Shown piece by piece: positions 23,219-33,599 of a DNA stretch of 64,000 nucleotides. Each line of letters opens with the position of its first letter. Position 1 is the stretch's first letter. This DNA is from Sphagnum compactum. Lineage: Eukaryota; Bryophyta; Sphagnopsida; Sphagnales. The position numbers and the translations under genes were made by a program. The DNA lies in contig OZ234502.1 of NCBI GenBank assembly GCA_965153455.1, forward strand, positions 14,787,495 to 14,851,494, read 5' to 3'. Below the pieces are notes generated by a model that saw only the letters and a list, made by a program, of their open reading frames with translations, was not told the DNA's origin and made no database searches.

Positions 23219-23310
23219 GATCTGGGTGTCAGGACCTCGACAGACGGACAGTTGGAATCTGGGTTTCAGGACCTCGACAGACGGACAGACGGACAGACGG
23301 AGATCTGTCC
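23219..23310 (+). repeat. Short tandem array with GACGGACA units
   Basis: Two copies of a TCTGGGTxTCAGGACCTCGA segment, each followed by ACAGACGG-type units (one and then three). The array ends in a small palindrome, ACGGACAGA...TCTGTCCGT. GC content is higher than in the flanks. Confidence 0.7.
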
Positions 23311-23430
23311 GTAAAAATAGTAAATTAAGGAAGAGGGTAATAAGTACCAAAAGGCGAATTGTACTTGTGTTAGCAATGACTGTGAAAACCGGTAAAGTAC
23401 CGGGTAAGTTACCGTCTGTGCATTGCCCGG

Positions 23431-23479
23431 TTCTGCCATAGAAAATGCAGAGACCGGTTCTGCATTTTCTATGGCAGAA
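23431..23479. repeat. Perfect 21-bp inverted repeat with 7-nt centre
   Basis: TTCTGCCATAGAAAATGCAG at 23431 is followed after GACCGG by its exact complement ending at 23479. As RNA this is a stable short hairpin. The loop is too short for a typical plant miRNA precursor, and no promoter or terminator function is evident. Confidence 0.8.
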
Positions 23480-24479
23480 TTGTTGTGTCAGACAAACGCA
23501 CGCACAGACTAACTGAATTAATATATAAGATGTGTGAGTACCATGGCTAGAAAAGATGAGGGACCTTATGTCTAGTATTTAGGAGTGGGAGGCATCTTAC
23601 AAGTGTTGGTCATTTCTTTTCTTTTCTTAGTAGCCTCTAGTTCCAATTTTTCTTCTATAGGAGGCAGCCCAATCTGGAGGCCATTCTGTGTTTTGAGGCA
23701 CCTCACCTCAAAACACCAAATGGCCTCGAGACCAGTCCTTCTCCAATGTAAAGATGACAGGTTTCTTTTCAATCCAAAGAAAGGATCGTGAATTTTGAAT
23801 TGTAAGAATTTCCTTCCACCGTGGAAGGTTCCTGTAAATCTTCTCTCTGACACTGGACAACAAATAGCAATGAACAGAATCCCCAGGTCATTATAAAATG
23901 AAAGAACCTCTGCTTGCAATGTTTTGAAATTAAAGAACCTCTAATGCCAGATTGGGTTTGTCCAAAAACCCTGAGCTTTTATGAAATAACCAGCAAGCAC
24001 TGTAAGTTTTATAGAAGGTCATTACGCTAGGTTTTAGATTTTGTGAGAACATCAATTGCATGGTTTAGTTTGTAGAGGTCATTGTCTACACACCACATTA
24101 AGCCCGCCCAGGTTACGGCTTGAAAATAATACGCTGAAACATAAATACACAATACATACCAATACAAAACATACCCTCCAGGTAATAAGTTGAATTAAAT
24201 GACGGTTTTAACAAATTGAAACATAATCCCTTACAACCTGATGTGATAATAGAACATTGTTAGACATGAAAGACTTGAAAGATAAAGCATTCGAGAAATT
24301 GTTGGGGAACCCATGATGAAACGAAATTTGAAACATAACATAGTTCGATATTAAAGCATATTCAAGTTACAAAATGAACTACATCCAAAGTGAAACATAG
24401 AAAGCTTGAACTTTGAAACATAACTTTGAAACATAGATTTCAATGAAATATTACAAACCCAACCTATAGAAAGATAAAG

Positions 24480-25390
24480 CATTTCAAACTTAGACTATTG
24501 ATTTCTGCATTAAGATCATCAACAATGAAAGCATTTGATTTTCAATTTGGTTTTGATTCTTGCATCTTTTGATTGATAGCATCCATCCATTTTGACAAAT
24601 CATTTTGCTTATTTTGAGATGTGATTACATAAGAGATGTGATTCTTCCAATCATCAAATATCATCATTGTATACAATGGAAACTAGTATCAACATAACCA
24701 TATTTGAGCATGTTTCAATAGTTTTCAAACATGTTTCATCATGTTTCAAGGGAATTTTTAGGTTTTGAAACATGTACTAAATATACAAAAAGAAAATTTA
24801 CCTTGTTTTCATTTGTTCCAAAGGTAGCATCGATTGTGACCACATTCTAATGACCATATTGTTGCATCATTATGGACTGCTAGGGATTTTAAATTTGAAT
24901 TGTGAACAAGATATCTATACCAGTTAGCTTTCCACCAACTTCCAACCCACTCTCCTAATAATAAAACAAAATGTTTAGGTCCATTCAAATGCACATGTGA
25001 ACATTCTAAACATCATTCTCATGTTTCTTATGTGTTTTCTTTGCTAATTTTCTTGTTATGTTACATATGTCTTATTCGCATGAAAAGGTGTCCCTCATTA
25101 GGCAATCACTAGTCTCAACAAGATGCTACACATTTTTATAATGTTTTGCAATGATTTATGAAATATAATGGCCCACTTGTAGATTTTCGAATACGAAGTC
25201 TTTTAAGGCTCCTGAAACATGTCGCAAATGCTACTTTGTCCCCTTAGAAAATGCTTCCATGGCAAAGACCTCTTGTGGCAGTGATGTGTTTCTTTTTGTA
25301 ATAACATTTCTCTATAACTATAGGGAGGTCATTTAATGTTCTCATGGTAAATGTACATTGGCATCCTATCTTTTGGGATCCTCCATTACT
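24480..25390 (-). pseudogene. Transposase-like fragments
   Basis: Broken minus-strand frames. At about 25250-25385 one reads GCQCTFTMRTLNDLPIVIE, then CYYKKKHITATRGLCHG. The layout C-x-C-x-F ... H ... G-x-C-H-G is reminiscent of the zinc-binding DNA-binding region in FAR1/MULE-type transposases. At about 24940-24830 another frame reads SWWKANWYRYL. Stops and frameshifts separate the pieces. The family assignment is tentative. Confidence 0.3.
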
Positions 25391-25786
25391 CTTAGTTGTA
25401 ACGCAAGCTTTTAAGTTTCCTTTCTAGATTGCTTTACCTCTCTTATCAAAAGGCTTATTTCTAAAAATCATTCCCTTTGTTAGCACCAAAAAATTATATG
25501 TATTGTCTTCCAGACGAAAATTACAATTATAACTACAACACAACAATTCAAAAAAATTCAAGTTACTCTACAACAAAATAATGTCATGTAAGAAAATGAA
25601 AGTTTCGAAAAATAGCTTGGACTTTGCAAGAAACAAGGTAGATGTTATTTCACAATTCAAAACATGGAAAATTTGATATAACTATCTTAACATGGATATA
25701 ACAATTTCCCTATTTCATTTCTTCTGAGTTGTCGACATGTGAACTTGCAATTTGCATCATTGTGGTGCCCCTCGCTTGATAAAGTC

Positions 25787-26500
25787 CTAGACACAATTTG
25801 AAGGGATGTATCTTGTTCCGATTTTTTGACCTCCAAATCTAAAATTCCTTGTGTAAAAATTCCGAGATGCAAATATTGCACTATGTTTTGAATTCCCTAC
25901 AAAAGCTACATGTTTGAATGTCCAAATACAACCTTGACTCCGTATCCAATGTTTCTCTAATTCAAAGTTGATCTAAATGGTCCATCAAAAGCAAAACTTG
26001 GAACTAGCAAAGAGCAACTCAAAAGCGACAAATGAGACGAGGGATAGCCATTCCATTTTGACATTGAACCATTAAATCAACAATAAAACCCATCATAGAT
26101 GCTCATCAAAGATACTTGGGAACATGCGTTGGGTATATTAGGGTTGTTCTAGGTTTGAAAATAGTTAATTCTTAACTGTCACATACATATGATGCATTTT
26201 CTACTATTATGACCACCTAACCTTTCAAAACACAATAATATTAGTAACCTAAAAATCATAAGATGAATACCAAGAAACAAAAATGTTCTAAACATTCCAA
26301 AGCAACGCAACAAAACATAAAAAACACACCAAAATATAAAAAACAAACCAAAACACTAAAAGTTACAAAATTCCCCAAAAACTAAAACATGTTGTAATCT
26401 CTAAAAATTCACAAAACATAATATTGGCCTATCACAAATAATGTATTTATGTAGTCCGAAAAAAGTGAATCATCTAAAGTGACCGAAACTCGAAATAGAT
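25787..26500 (+). repeat. Repeat R1, copy 2
   Basis: Near-identical direct copy of 3098-3809, located 1.4 kb beyond the right end of arm 1. It lacks a few short indels (for example AAAT near 3500). The flanks share nothing with those of copy 1. Positions 26501-27200 hold no recognisable feature. Confidence 0.8.
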
Positions 26501-27200
26501 ATTTGAACAAAAAAATTTAAAACTTTGTTTTTCCTTCAAAAAAACTTTATACTTAACAAGCATTATGTGTCTTATGTTAATGAAGGCAACATTCTTTCAA
26601 ACGTAAGGAGATTGTCAAAACACAAAGCACTTAGATCATCACTAGTAAGGCCACTTGGTCCTTTGTAGTGTTTCCAAAGGACATATTCCTTTAACATTGA
26701 GTATGTAGTCCTATGTTGAATGAAGGTAGTGTTTTGTCAGCCATTAGCACATTGGCCAACTCATTGCAAAACACTAAGTACTTTGATAATCACCAACATT
26801 ATTTATTTTTATTGTATTGTCAACCAAGAAATACACCAAGCACTCTAGTAATGGAAATTTGTCTAATACTGCATTACCAAGGACTATCACAATTTAAATC
26901 ATTACATACTCCAATATGTGCCGAGTATTTTGATTCATCGTATGTAGAATGCAGCTTGATTGAAAACTTGATTCTAATGAAATTCAAATGAATTCAACAT
27001 TGTTATTTCTAATTTGAGATTTTGGAAATCAACAAACAAAGATGAAAATACAATTTAGTTTAGTCAACACTTGATGATCATGGGCAAAAGGCTTTGTTAC
27101 AAGTGTTTGTTTCATTTTGACTTGCAATTTGTCCACACACATATCCATAGCCAACTTTTTAACATCCTCATCCTCCTCCTAACAACCTCAATTACGCCAC

Positions 27201-27692
27201 CTATCAGGATGGAACACTCGTGCACAAAGAGAACACTTGTTTCTAACCCTAGGAAGCTCTATTAAACAAAATGGGTGGAATGTGTGTTTGCAAGAGGCTA
27301 CTATTATGTCATGGCAATAATATCCTCTATTGCAAAACCACAAGGGTTGACCAAGATGTACGTTTCAAATTTGTTATTCAACATGGGATAAACAATGGGT
27401 TTGTGCCAAAAAATGTACCAATTTTGTATTTCATCTCTTCCAATTGCCTATAGATTGTTTTTTCTTCAACTTGAAACACAAGTACTTCACGTTTAACATC
27501 TACTATAACATCTTCCATCTTAAAAATAATCCACCTTTGTATCCACAAATGTTGCCTCATCTTGACAACATTTTTTTGTTTCTCTTTGACAAAAAAATTC
27601 CGCATTTCAAGTTGTCTTTGCAACATAGCATGTTTTTCTTGAATAGAAGCAAGTTTTGCCCTAGCAATTGTAAGTCGATCTTCTAAACCCAT
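27201..27692 (-). pseudogene. RING-like protein relic, copy 2, with upstream coiled coil
   Basis: Minus strand. An upstream frame of 104 codons (27692-27378) starts MGLEDRLTIARAKLASIQEK and looks like a coiled coil (frequent E, K, Q, L heptads). It ends at a stop, and the RING-like part follows in another frame at about 27360-27201: FCNRGYYC, SCKHTFHPFC, NKCSLCARVFHPD. This copy keeps all the Cys/His positions, including the Cys lost in copy 1 at 6790. The frameshift between the parts makes it a pseudogene unless an intron lies there. Function unknown. Confidence 0.45.
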
Positions 27693-28494
27693 GCAATTTT
27701 TTACAATTGTAAAAACAGAAATGTGTGATTATAAGGTTTTCACATACACACAACATGAAACAGACTCCAAAAGTGGCCAGAACCTTAAGTAGCTTGTGGC
27801 AAGTGCATGTGCCTTAAGCAAAAAATTATACCAATGGACATCAATCAAGACAAACCGTTTAAACTCTAAAGCTCCAAATGCCAAAATTTAAAAAAAAGTT
27901 AAAACAAGCACACCCAACACAAAATTGACAAACCTATTTTCCAAAAGATGTACTTCAGGATCCAAAACTTGAAATTTTCATTTTCCATGTGTTATATAAT
28001 CATGCACTTCTAGTGCTATTGATTTTAGGTATTCCATATTGAATTTCATACCAATTAATTTTTCTGAAAGCTTTACTTTCATAGCCTCCAAATGTGACAT
28101 TTTCAACATGGCACTCTTGAGCAACTCACCCAAAAGCTTATGTATTTCATCCACTTGGGTGATTTCTTAAGTGGAAGCAATAAAAGGACAAAGCACTTCC
28201 ATGGTCTCAAAACCCCTCTTTGATCTTATAATGGCGAATCGTGATTTCCATACATCGCTTTTCACTCTACCACACATTTCTACTCCACTGAACTCAATCA
28301 TATCCATGGAGCCACCACTTTTCATAACCTTCACCGCCTTTAATTGAGCTTTTTCTCTTGGTATAAAAACATTTATTTTTGCCTAGCTCATAGCTTCACT
28401 TTTTTGTTTTGCAATGTAGCCCCTAATAAACCACAAACAAAACTCATTTAGTAACAACAATTATGCCATACACTTGTTAGTAGAGCTTCACAAG

Positions 28495-28779
28495 CTATTT
28501 CTTGGTGTTAGGATGAAAACACGGATTGGTGGTCTTCAAACTTTCATAACCAAGTCCAAAAATTTCAGCAATGTCAGCCTTTGTGATAAGACAACTAGGG
28601 ATCTCTGTTTTGGGATTCAATCCCACATTGCTCAACCTTTTGACAGTCTTGAAGTACTCTTTTGTTTGATCTTTATAATCTACATGCTCCCATGGTGGAA
28701 ATTCAAGCCACATTTTTCTACTAGGTTTTTTCTTTTCCTTCACCATCTTGCGACAATGAGATGATCTTAGCTTAAGCAA
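28495..28779 (-). pseudogene. ORF of unknown function, possibly upstream part of the RING-like gene
   Basis: A 94-codon minus-strand ORF, basic at the N terminus (SSHCRKMVKEKKKPSRKMW), with a plausible globular segment (CLITKADIAEIFGLGYESLK). It lies about 0.8 kb upstream of the coiled-coil ORF on the same strand, so it may be an earlier exon of that decayed gene. No family recognised. Confidence 0.3.
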
Positions 28780-30412
28780 TTAAAATTTACGCAAGTTCAA
28801 TCCTTTTACAAATACTTTTGTCCTAATCTCAAACAAATTGTATTTGTCATGCTCACAAATGGTCAAGCTCCAACAACTCACAAACCCTAGGTACTCAAGT
28901 GAAGAACTTCTAGAAACTTGAAAAAGCCTAACTTTGTTTGACGAAAACAACAACCTTCACATCACCTGATTTTGTTTGATGGAGATGACAACCTTCCCAT
29001 CGCACTTAATTTTGGAAATTCCTACCAAGTGTGAACAAGAAATTTATTAGGTCCTTAAACCCGTGCGATAATCATCCAGGTTCTGGTCATCCACCATGTC
29101 AACCCTGTCTACCCACTCATAACCCAAAAGCGATGGACAAAGTAGTTGGGTTTGGCTCATTATAACATGGACTTATTCAAGTTCCAATATTAGCACAATC
29201 CAGTTGTGTACAATATAGTATCATTCTTAGCTAACAAGTTTTTTAATTGTAAAATAAATTATAAATAAAAGTCCAACAAGTGCTTTGCAATTCCCATTGT
29301 TGGAATAACAATGCTTTGAAATCATCGTCCTTTGGCCAAAGATGAATCTCCCTCTTCACATCATCCCCAAACAGTAACACATAGTTGTAAAGTGAAACCC
29401 TTTAACCCTATAGATAATTGTAGATTAGTTTTGGATTCGTTAATTTATATACTTTTATTGAATGTTTCTTTGAGCTATCATGTTTTGGTAGTTTTATGTC
29501 CCATGCATGTATGTTTGAATGATTTGATGTTTTTAAGATATTAATGAAGATCTACGTTTTTGTGCATCTATGTTTCTATGTTTTTGTATATCTACATTTC
29601 TATGCTACATTGGATCTATGTTTCACTATAAGTTTCAATGTTCCTGTAGATCTAGGTTTCTATCGATTGATGTCTCTATCTTCCAATAATCATATGTTTC
29701 TCTGATTCTATGTTTCAATGAACATATGTTTTGAATACACAAACAATTGGATCACACCTTGCTATCTTGAAAAGCTCAAGTAACTTGCAACTTACAAAAA
29801 ATCTTATCATTAATCATATAAACAAAGGGGAAACAAATTGGATAAATACATAGTTGAGTTGGGAACTTGTTGTTTGGCTTATGCGAAGCGAATAAGCTAT
29901 GTGAGCCATGGATTATAATACCACAAACTGTTAAGCCTTAGTTCCGTAGTTTTCTTTAGTATTAATGATTTGAATCATGATAAACCTCCAAGTAATAATT
30001 ATTAGGAGTTGGATTAGCCTTTGGATATTCCAGCGTAGAAAACTCTTTTATTGATGCAAGGCTTAGTTAGTTTTAGGACCTAGTAAACCTTTTTAAGTGC
30101 ATTATCTTTTTATGTTGTAGAGAAGGGAAAGGGGATGTAAAATTAGATGTGATTTATTGATATATTGGGAATACAAGCCCATAACTAACAAACAACATTT
30201 CGCCATGACAATATTAACTTAGTCTGTAGAATAATCTTCAGGCACGAATGATGTACTGGAAAGATTTCTAGGATGCAATCCTAATACATCTTTATTTAGT
30301 TTTGACTTCTATCAGACGCTTAGATAGAATCAAAATCAAACTTAAGTATTAGCATTTCCACCTGAGTGGCTTTAGGTGAATTACAACTTAGTAAACAACT
30401 TGAAGGGATAGG
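28780..30412. other. No recognisable gene
   Basis: AT-rich. Around 29540-29740 a degenerate simple repeat of TCTATGTTTC words occurs. The short plus-strand ORF at 29332-29544 has no recognisable domain. Confidence 0.6.
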
Positions 30413-30826
30413 TCACAATTGCAAAAACTCCAGAATGCGACGGATGGTGCGAGCTAGGTATTCAGCTCGATATTCCATGGAAAGGGGTTTGATTGGGCCT
30501 CGTAGCCAACAGTAATGGCCATCACCGGGAACCCACGTTTGACAATGGAGACGGACATCATCATCTTCGCATTGACACTCTTCAAACCTTTCTGGCGCGG
30601 CTTCACGAGCAGGAACGAATTCTAAATAGATTGCTAAAGCATGTGGGTTAGGAGATAATCGACGATCCCATGCCGAACGATCGATTCGAGTGCGCACCAC
30701 TCGCCTGGACGGTTCTTCTTCGTGCGGCCGTTGAGAAACATTCACGTCGAGCGGTGCTTCTTCAAGCTCTTTTTGTTCTATTGGTGCAACTAAAAGATTC
30801 AAAGGCGTAGCGACATCATCCGCCAT
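30413..30826 (-). CDS. Small orphan protein, 137 aa, intact
   Basis: The ORF runs ATG to stop with clearly higher GC than its surroundings, which is gene-like. The N-terminal third is acidic and disordered-looking (EQKELEEAPLD, HEEEPSRR). The middle holds RIDRSAWDRRLSPNPHAL, then a short Cys-containing stretch (ECQCEDDDVRLHCQTW) and GHYCWLRGPI. The C terminus is a basic amphipathic segment, YLARTIRRILEFLQL. There is no signal peptide or membrane segment. Thirteen bases before the ATG is a strong splice acceptor (pyrimidine tract TTGGTTTTTTGTTGATGCAG), so the mRNA likely has a spliced 5'UTR. A broken copy with conserved protein blocks lies at 9430-9790. I do not recognise the family; it could be lineage-specific or transposon-borne. 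Coding status likely, function unknown. Confidence 0.6.
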   Translation of the reverse strand: MADDVATPLNLLVAPIEQKELEEAPLDVNVSQRPHEEEPSRRVVRTRIDRSAWDRRLSPNPHALAIYLEFVPAREAAPERFEECQCEDDDVRLHCQTWVPGDGHYCWLRGPIKPLSMEYRAEYLARTIRRILEFLQL

Positions 30827-30838
30827 GAGTAGTTTTCA

Positions 30839-30864
30839 CCTGCATCAACAAAAAACCAAGAAGG
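30839..30864 (-). promoter_or_regulatory. Splice acceptor in 5'UTR of the 30413 gene
   Basis: Minus strand: a T-rich tract followed by GATGCAG, with the exon resuming at 30839 (GTGAAAACTACTC then ATG). The matching donor upstream was not identified with confidence; GAG/GTTCCG at about 30950 is one candidate. Confidence 0.5.
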
Positions 30865-30998
30865 TAGCAGAAACAATGTGGTACTTGCATTCAGAAGGGG
30901 TCGAGGCTTTTTATTTAACAAATTAGGGTAGGCGAAGGTGTGGGAATGACGACGGAACCTCACGAAGACTCGAACATCCTAGATTTAATAGATTCATC

Positions 30999-31007
30999 AA
31001 ACCCTAA
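30999..31007 (-). promoter_or_regulatory. Telo-box-like motif upstream of the 30413 gene
   Basis: AAACCCTAA on the plus strand (TTAGGGTTT on the gene strand), about 175 bp upstream of the start codon. Telo-boxes are common near the start of transcription of constitutively expressed plant genes. This match is short, so it is suggestive only. Confidence 0.4.
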
Positions 31008-31009
31008 TT

Positions 31010-31732
31010 TTGACGGTGGATCTAGAAGTATGTGGGGGTTTTTTGTGATGCAAATTTTAATTGCAATTTACTATGTACTACATAGTTAATTAGTGCATGG
31101 TAAAATAAATAGGTAGGGATATCAAAAAAGTAAATGGTACACGGGGATGTTAGTTCAACCATTGAATTAATCAAGTAAGAATTCAAAGACGTTTACTTGT
31201 TACTATCGATAAATTATCCTAGTAGTTAGTTACTTGAAGTAATTAGGATGAAGAAGTAGGATGTGAAGGTCAATGGACGGAGAGGATAAGGATCAAGCTC
31301 AAGAGACCTCATCAAGATATCCAAGATAAGGGGAAGGATGAATCCTCCAATCCCATTAGTCATGAAAATTGTCGTCCTATTTGATTGGAGGATGGAATAT
31401 TTCTTGTGTCTCATTGGGCCCAAGAATTTTCATCCTAAACTCAATTGGATGGCAATTCATTCTCAATTCTCATTGGCTCTTGAAGGATGAGGATGCCATT
31501 GATTGAAGCAAGAGATTTCGAAGCTTTCATTGGACAAGGGAAACAAGCCCAAGGAAGGTCATGGAGGCTTACCAAGGGATAGGATTTTTGTGTGTATGGG
31601 AAGAAGAAAAAAGAGAAGGATGAAGTGTGAGGAAGGATTTCGTTCTTATGTGTGGAGAGGTGTTCATGGAAAGGGCGTGTGCAAGAATCAAGCATGGAAA
31701 GAAGTTGTGTGTAGCAAGTACTTGTAGCAAAG
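31010..31732. other. No recognisable gene
   Basis: Intergenic sequence. Overlapping short ORFs on both strands at 31441-31752 have no recognisable domains. Confidence 0.6.
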
Positions 31733-31931
31733 CCTCTGGATTTGTGGTTCAATTAGTTGTTCCTCCCAAATCCACTGTTGGATTTGTGTCAAATTTAAAT
31801 CAGTCTTAGTTTGAGAGGTGTAAAAGCGTCTCCCTGAATTTCAGCATCATGGGGTTTGCTATAAGGGAGCTACACTGGTTGGAAATAGAGGGTGTTGTAG
31901 TGAAGTTCATGGAAAGATTTCCATGACAAAG

Positions 31932-33226
31932 TGTCGCAACCCTAGCCTTGGCTCAAGGCCAAGGCAAGGGGGTTACAAGGTGCAAGCCTAATAATAGACC
32001 CAGGAGTCACATCGCATGCTCCCGGGAGTGCAACCGTGAGAGAGAGAAAACTCTAAGTGTCAATGAGGACATTGACCTCTTCTTCTAGTGGGGGAGAGTG
32101 TCGCAACCCTAGCCTTTGGCTTGCGACCAAGGCAAGGGGGTTGTGAGGTTGCGGGCCTAGTAGTAGACCCGGGAGGCACATCACATGCTCCCGGGAGTGC
32201 AAGGAGTGCAAAGAGTCCAGAGAGTGTGAGGGAGTGAACCCTCACACTCCCAAGTGAACTCCCACGTTGGGAGTTGGTGAGAGTTGGAGTCCCGGAGGGA
32301 CTCTCGAAACTTCAGAGAGCGTTTTGAGGGGTCAAACCTCCATGGCTTGTTTTGCTCTTTATATCAATGAAAAGCTCTTGAAGTGTAGATGTCCAAAATG
32401 GGCTCGCATTGCTCATTTGGACATCTGAAACACAAGTTATGGCCAAAAGAAGGCCCGGGAGTTGAATTCCCGGGAATCGTCTAGTTTTGACTCCCGACCA
32501 CTAAAAGTCGGGAATCGACCCGAAATATTGGGCTGTAGAGGACGTGCGACATACCGTTGGAAAGGTCTCGACGAGATCTACAACTTTTCTTCAGACTGCA
32601 TCGCGATCCAAGGTCTGCTCGCAATGTTATGGGGCTCCAAAGTCGCGGGAGTCCCATTTGGCGCGATTTCGGGACTCCCACTCGGGAGTCCCACTTGGCG
32701 CGATTTCGGGACTCCCACTCGGGAGTCCCGGGAAAAATAGCCATTTGGATGTAGCCTCCGTGGAGAGTCACAGAGTATACTATAAGGGGGAAGTGGTTGG
32801 CTTCCCCAAGGGGGAAGGTGCTGGCTTCCCCACCAAAGGGAGTGAGGTGGTGGCTTACTCACGAGCCCGGAGTGTGTGTGTGTTCAAAGTGAGTCCGAGT
32901 TCACCCGTGGCTTGTCCCAACACCAAAAGGATTCAACATGAGTCCCAAGGGCGAAGGTGATGGCTTCCCCAAGGTCCGGGCCGTGGCTCTTCCTAGCACC
33001 AAAGGTGCTCTAACTTTGGACTAACCACTTGGAATGGTTCATGGAGGGTCCGTGTGAGTGAGTCAAGCTTGTCCACTCTTCCTAGTCTTTCCCGGGGCTT
33101 CTAGCACACCCCTCTCACCCCTTTTTAGTGCTAGAAGTCGGGATCGTGCCCCAAGTTCCAACCGCTTCCGCATTGCCGCATACTTGGACCCTCGAGTGGG
33201 TCCACAAGGAACTTGGGAGTGCGACA
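31932..33226 (+). mobile_element. Collapsed LTR retrotransposon with CAAAG target duplication
   Basis: Flanked by a perfect 5-bp duplication CAAAG (31927-31931 and 33227-33231). It comprises the first about 100 bp of a 5' LTR (31932-32033, TGTCGCAACCCTAGCC...), a short internal remnant (32034-32098) ending in the polypurine tract AGTGGGGGAGAG, and a complete 3' LTR (32099-33226). The rest of the 5' LTR, primer-binding site, gag and pol have been deleted. The superfamily (Ty1/copia or Ty3/gypsy) cannot be decided without the internal region. The matching flanks show that the outer ends are original. Confidence 0.85.
32099..33226 (+). mobile_element. Complete 3' LTR, 1128 bp
   Basis: Begins TGTCGC and ends GCGACA, a 6-bp terminal inverted repeat of the usual TG...CA type. 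It is GC- and CpG-rich compared with the window. It has an internal duplication of a 36-37 bp segment with GCGCGATTTCGGGACTCCC (about 32645-32731) and repeated GGCTTCCCCA words. A TATA-like TACTATAAGG near 32775-32785 would be the U3 promoter. A decayed relative is at 4085-4915. Overlapping ORFs in it (up to 138 codons) are not conserved in the relative. Confidence 0.85.
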
Positions 33227-33599
33227 CAAAGCCTCTGGATTTTTCGTTCAATTGGTTGTTCCTCTCAAATCCACCGTTGGATTTGTGTCAAATTCAAATT
33301 AGTCTTAGTTTGAGAGGTGTAAAAGCGTCTCCCCAAATTTCAGCATCATGGGGTTTGTTGTAAGGGAGCTACACTGGCTGGAAATAAAGGGTGTTATAGT
33401 GGAGTTCATGGAAGGAATTCCATGACAAGGCCTCTGGATTTTTGGTTCAATTAGTCGTTCCTCTCAAATCCACCATTGGATTTGTGTCAAATTTAAATCA
33501 GTTTTAGTTTAGAGGTGTAGAAGCTTCTCCCCAAATTTTAGCATCATCGGGCTTGCTGTAAGGGAGCTACACTAGTTGGAAGTAGAGGGGGTTGAATTG

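Larger units (their letters stand above)
17072..24350 (+). repeat. Arm 1, second part of the large inverted duplication
   Basis: Matched in reverse complement by about 47755-56300. Anchors: 17230-17450 against 55900-56160; 18770-18860 against 55060-55150; 20190-20710 against 52647-53160; 22560-22760 against 49460-49670; 24045-24345 against 47757-48050. The notable break is at the SPX gene, where the promoter and exon 1 of arm 2 are replaced in arm 1 by an inverted partial gene copy. Outside the listed features the arm has no supportable gene. Confidence 0.8.
31733..33590 (+). repeat. 196-199 bp tandem repeat, three units, split by an LTR element
   Basis: Units start GCCTCTGGATTTxTxGTTCAA at 31733, 33231 and 33428 and include GTTTGAGAGGTGTAAAAGCG and CATCATGGGGTTTGC. 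The first and second units were adjacent before the LTR element inserted. Removing the element and one CAAAG copy restores the same unit-to-unit junction (ATGACAAAGCCTCTGG) that is seen, as ATGACAAGGCCTCTGG, between units two and three. The third unit is incomplete at its right end. Not obviously coding. Confidence 0.85.

Noticed and set aside
23431-23479. A miRNA precursor
   Set aside because: The 7-nt loop and bare 21-bp stem are shorter than normal plant precursors; kept only as a hairpin.
23572-23919. 115-codon minus-strand ORF
   Set aside because: The arm-2 counterpart (about 48100-48400) does not keep the frame, and no domain is visible.
3098-26500. The R1 copies as the two LTRs of one retrotransposon
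   Set aside because: They are 22 kb apart, lack TG...CA ends, target duplication, primer-binding site and polypurine tract, and arm-1 host sequence lies between them.
32462-32960. Overlapping ORFs of 92-138 codons on both strands
   Set aside because: They lie inside the GC-rich LTR and its internal tandem repeat and are not conserved in the related LTR at 4085.
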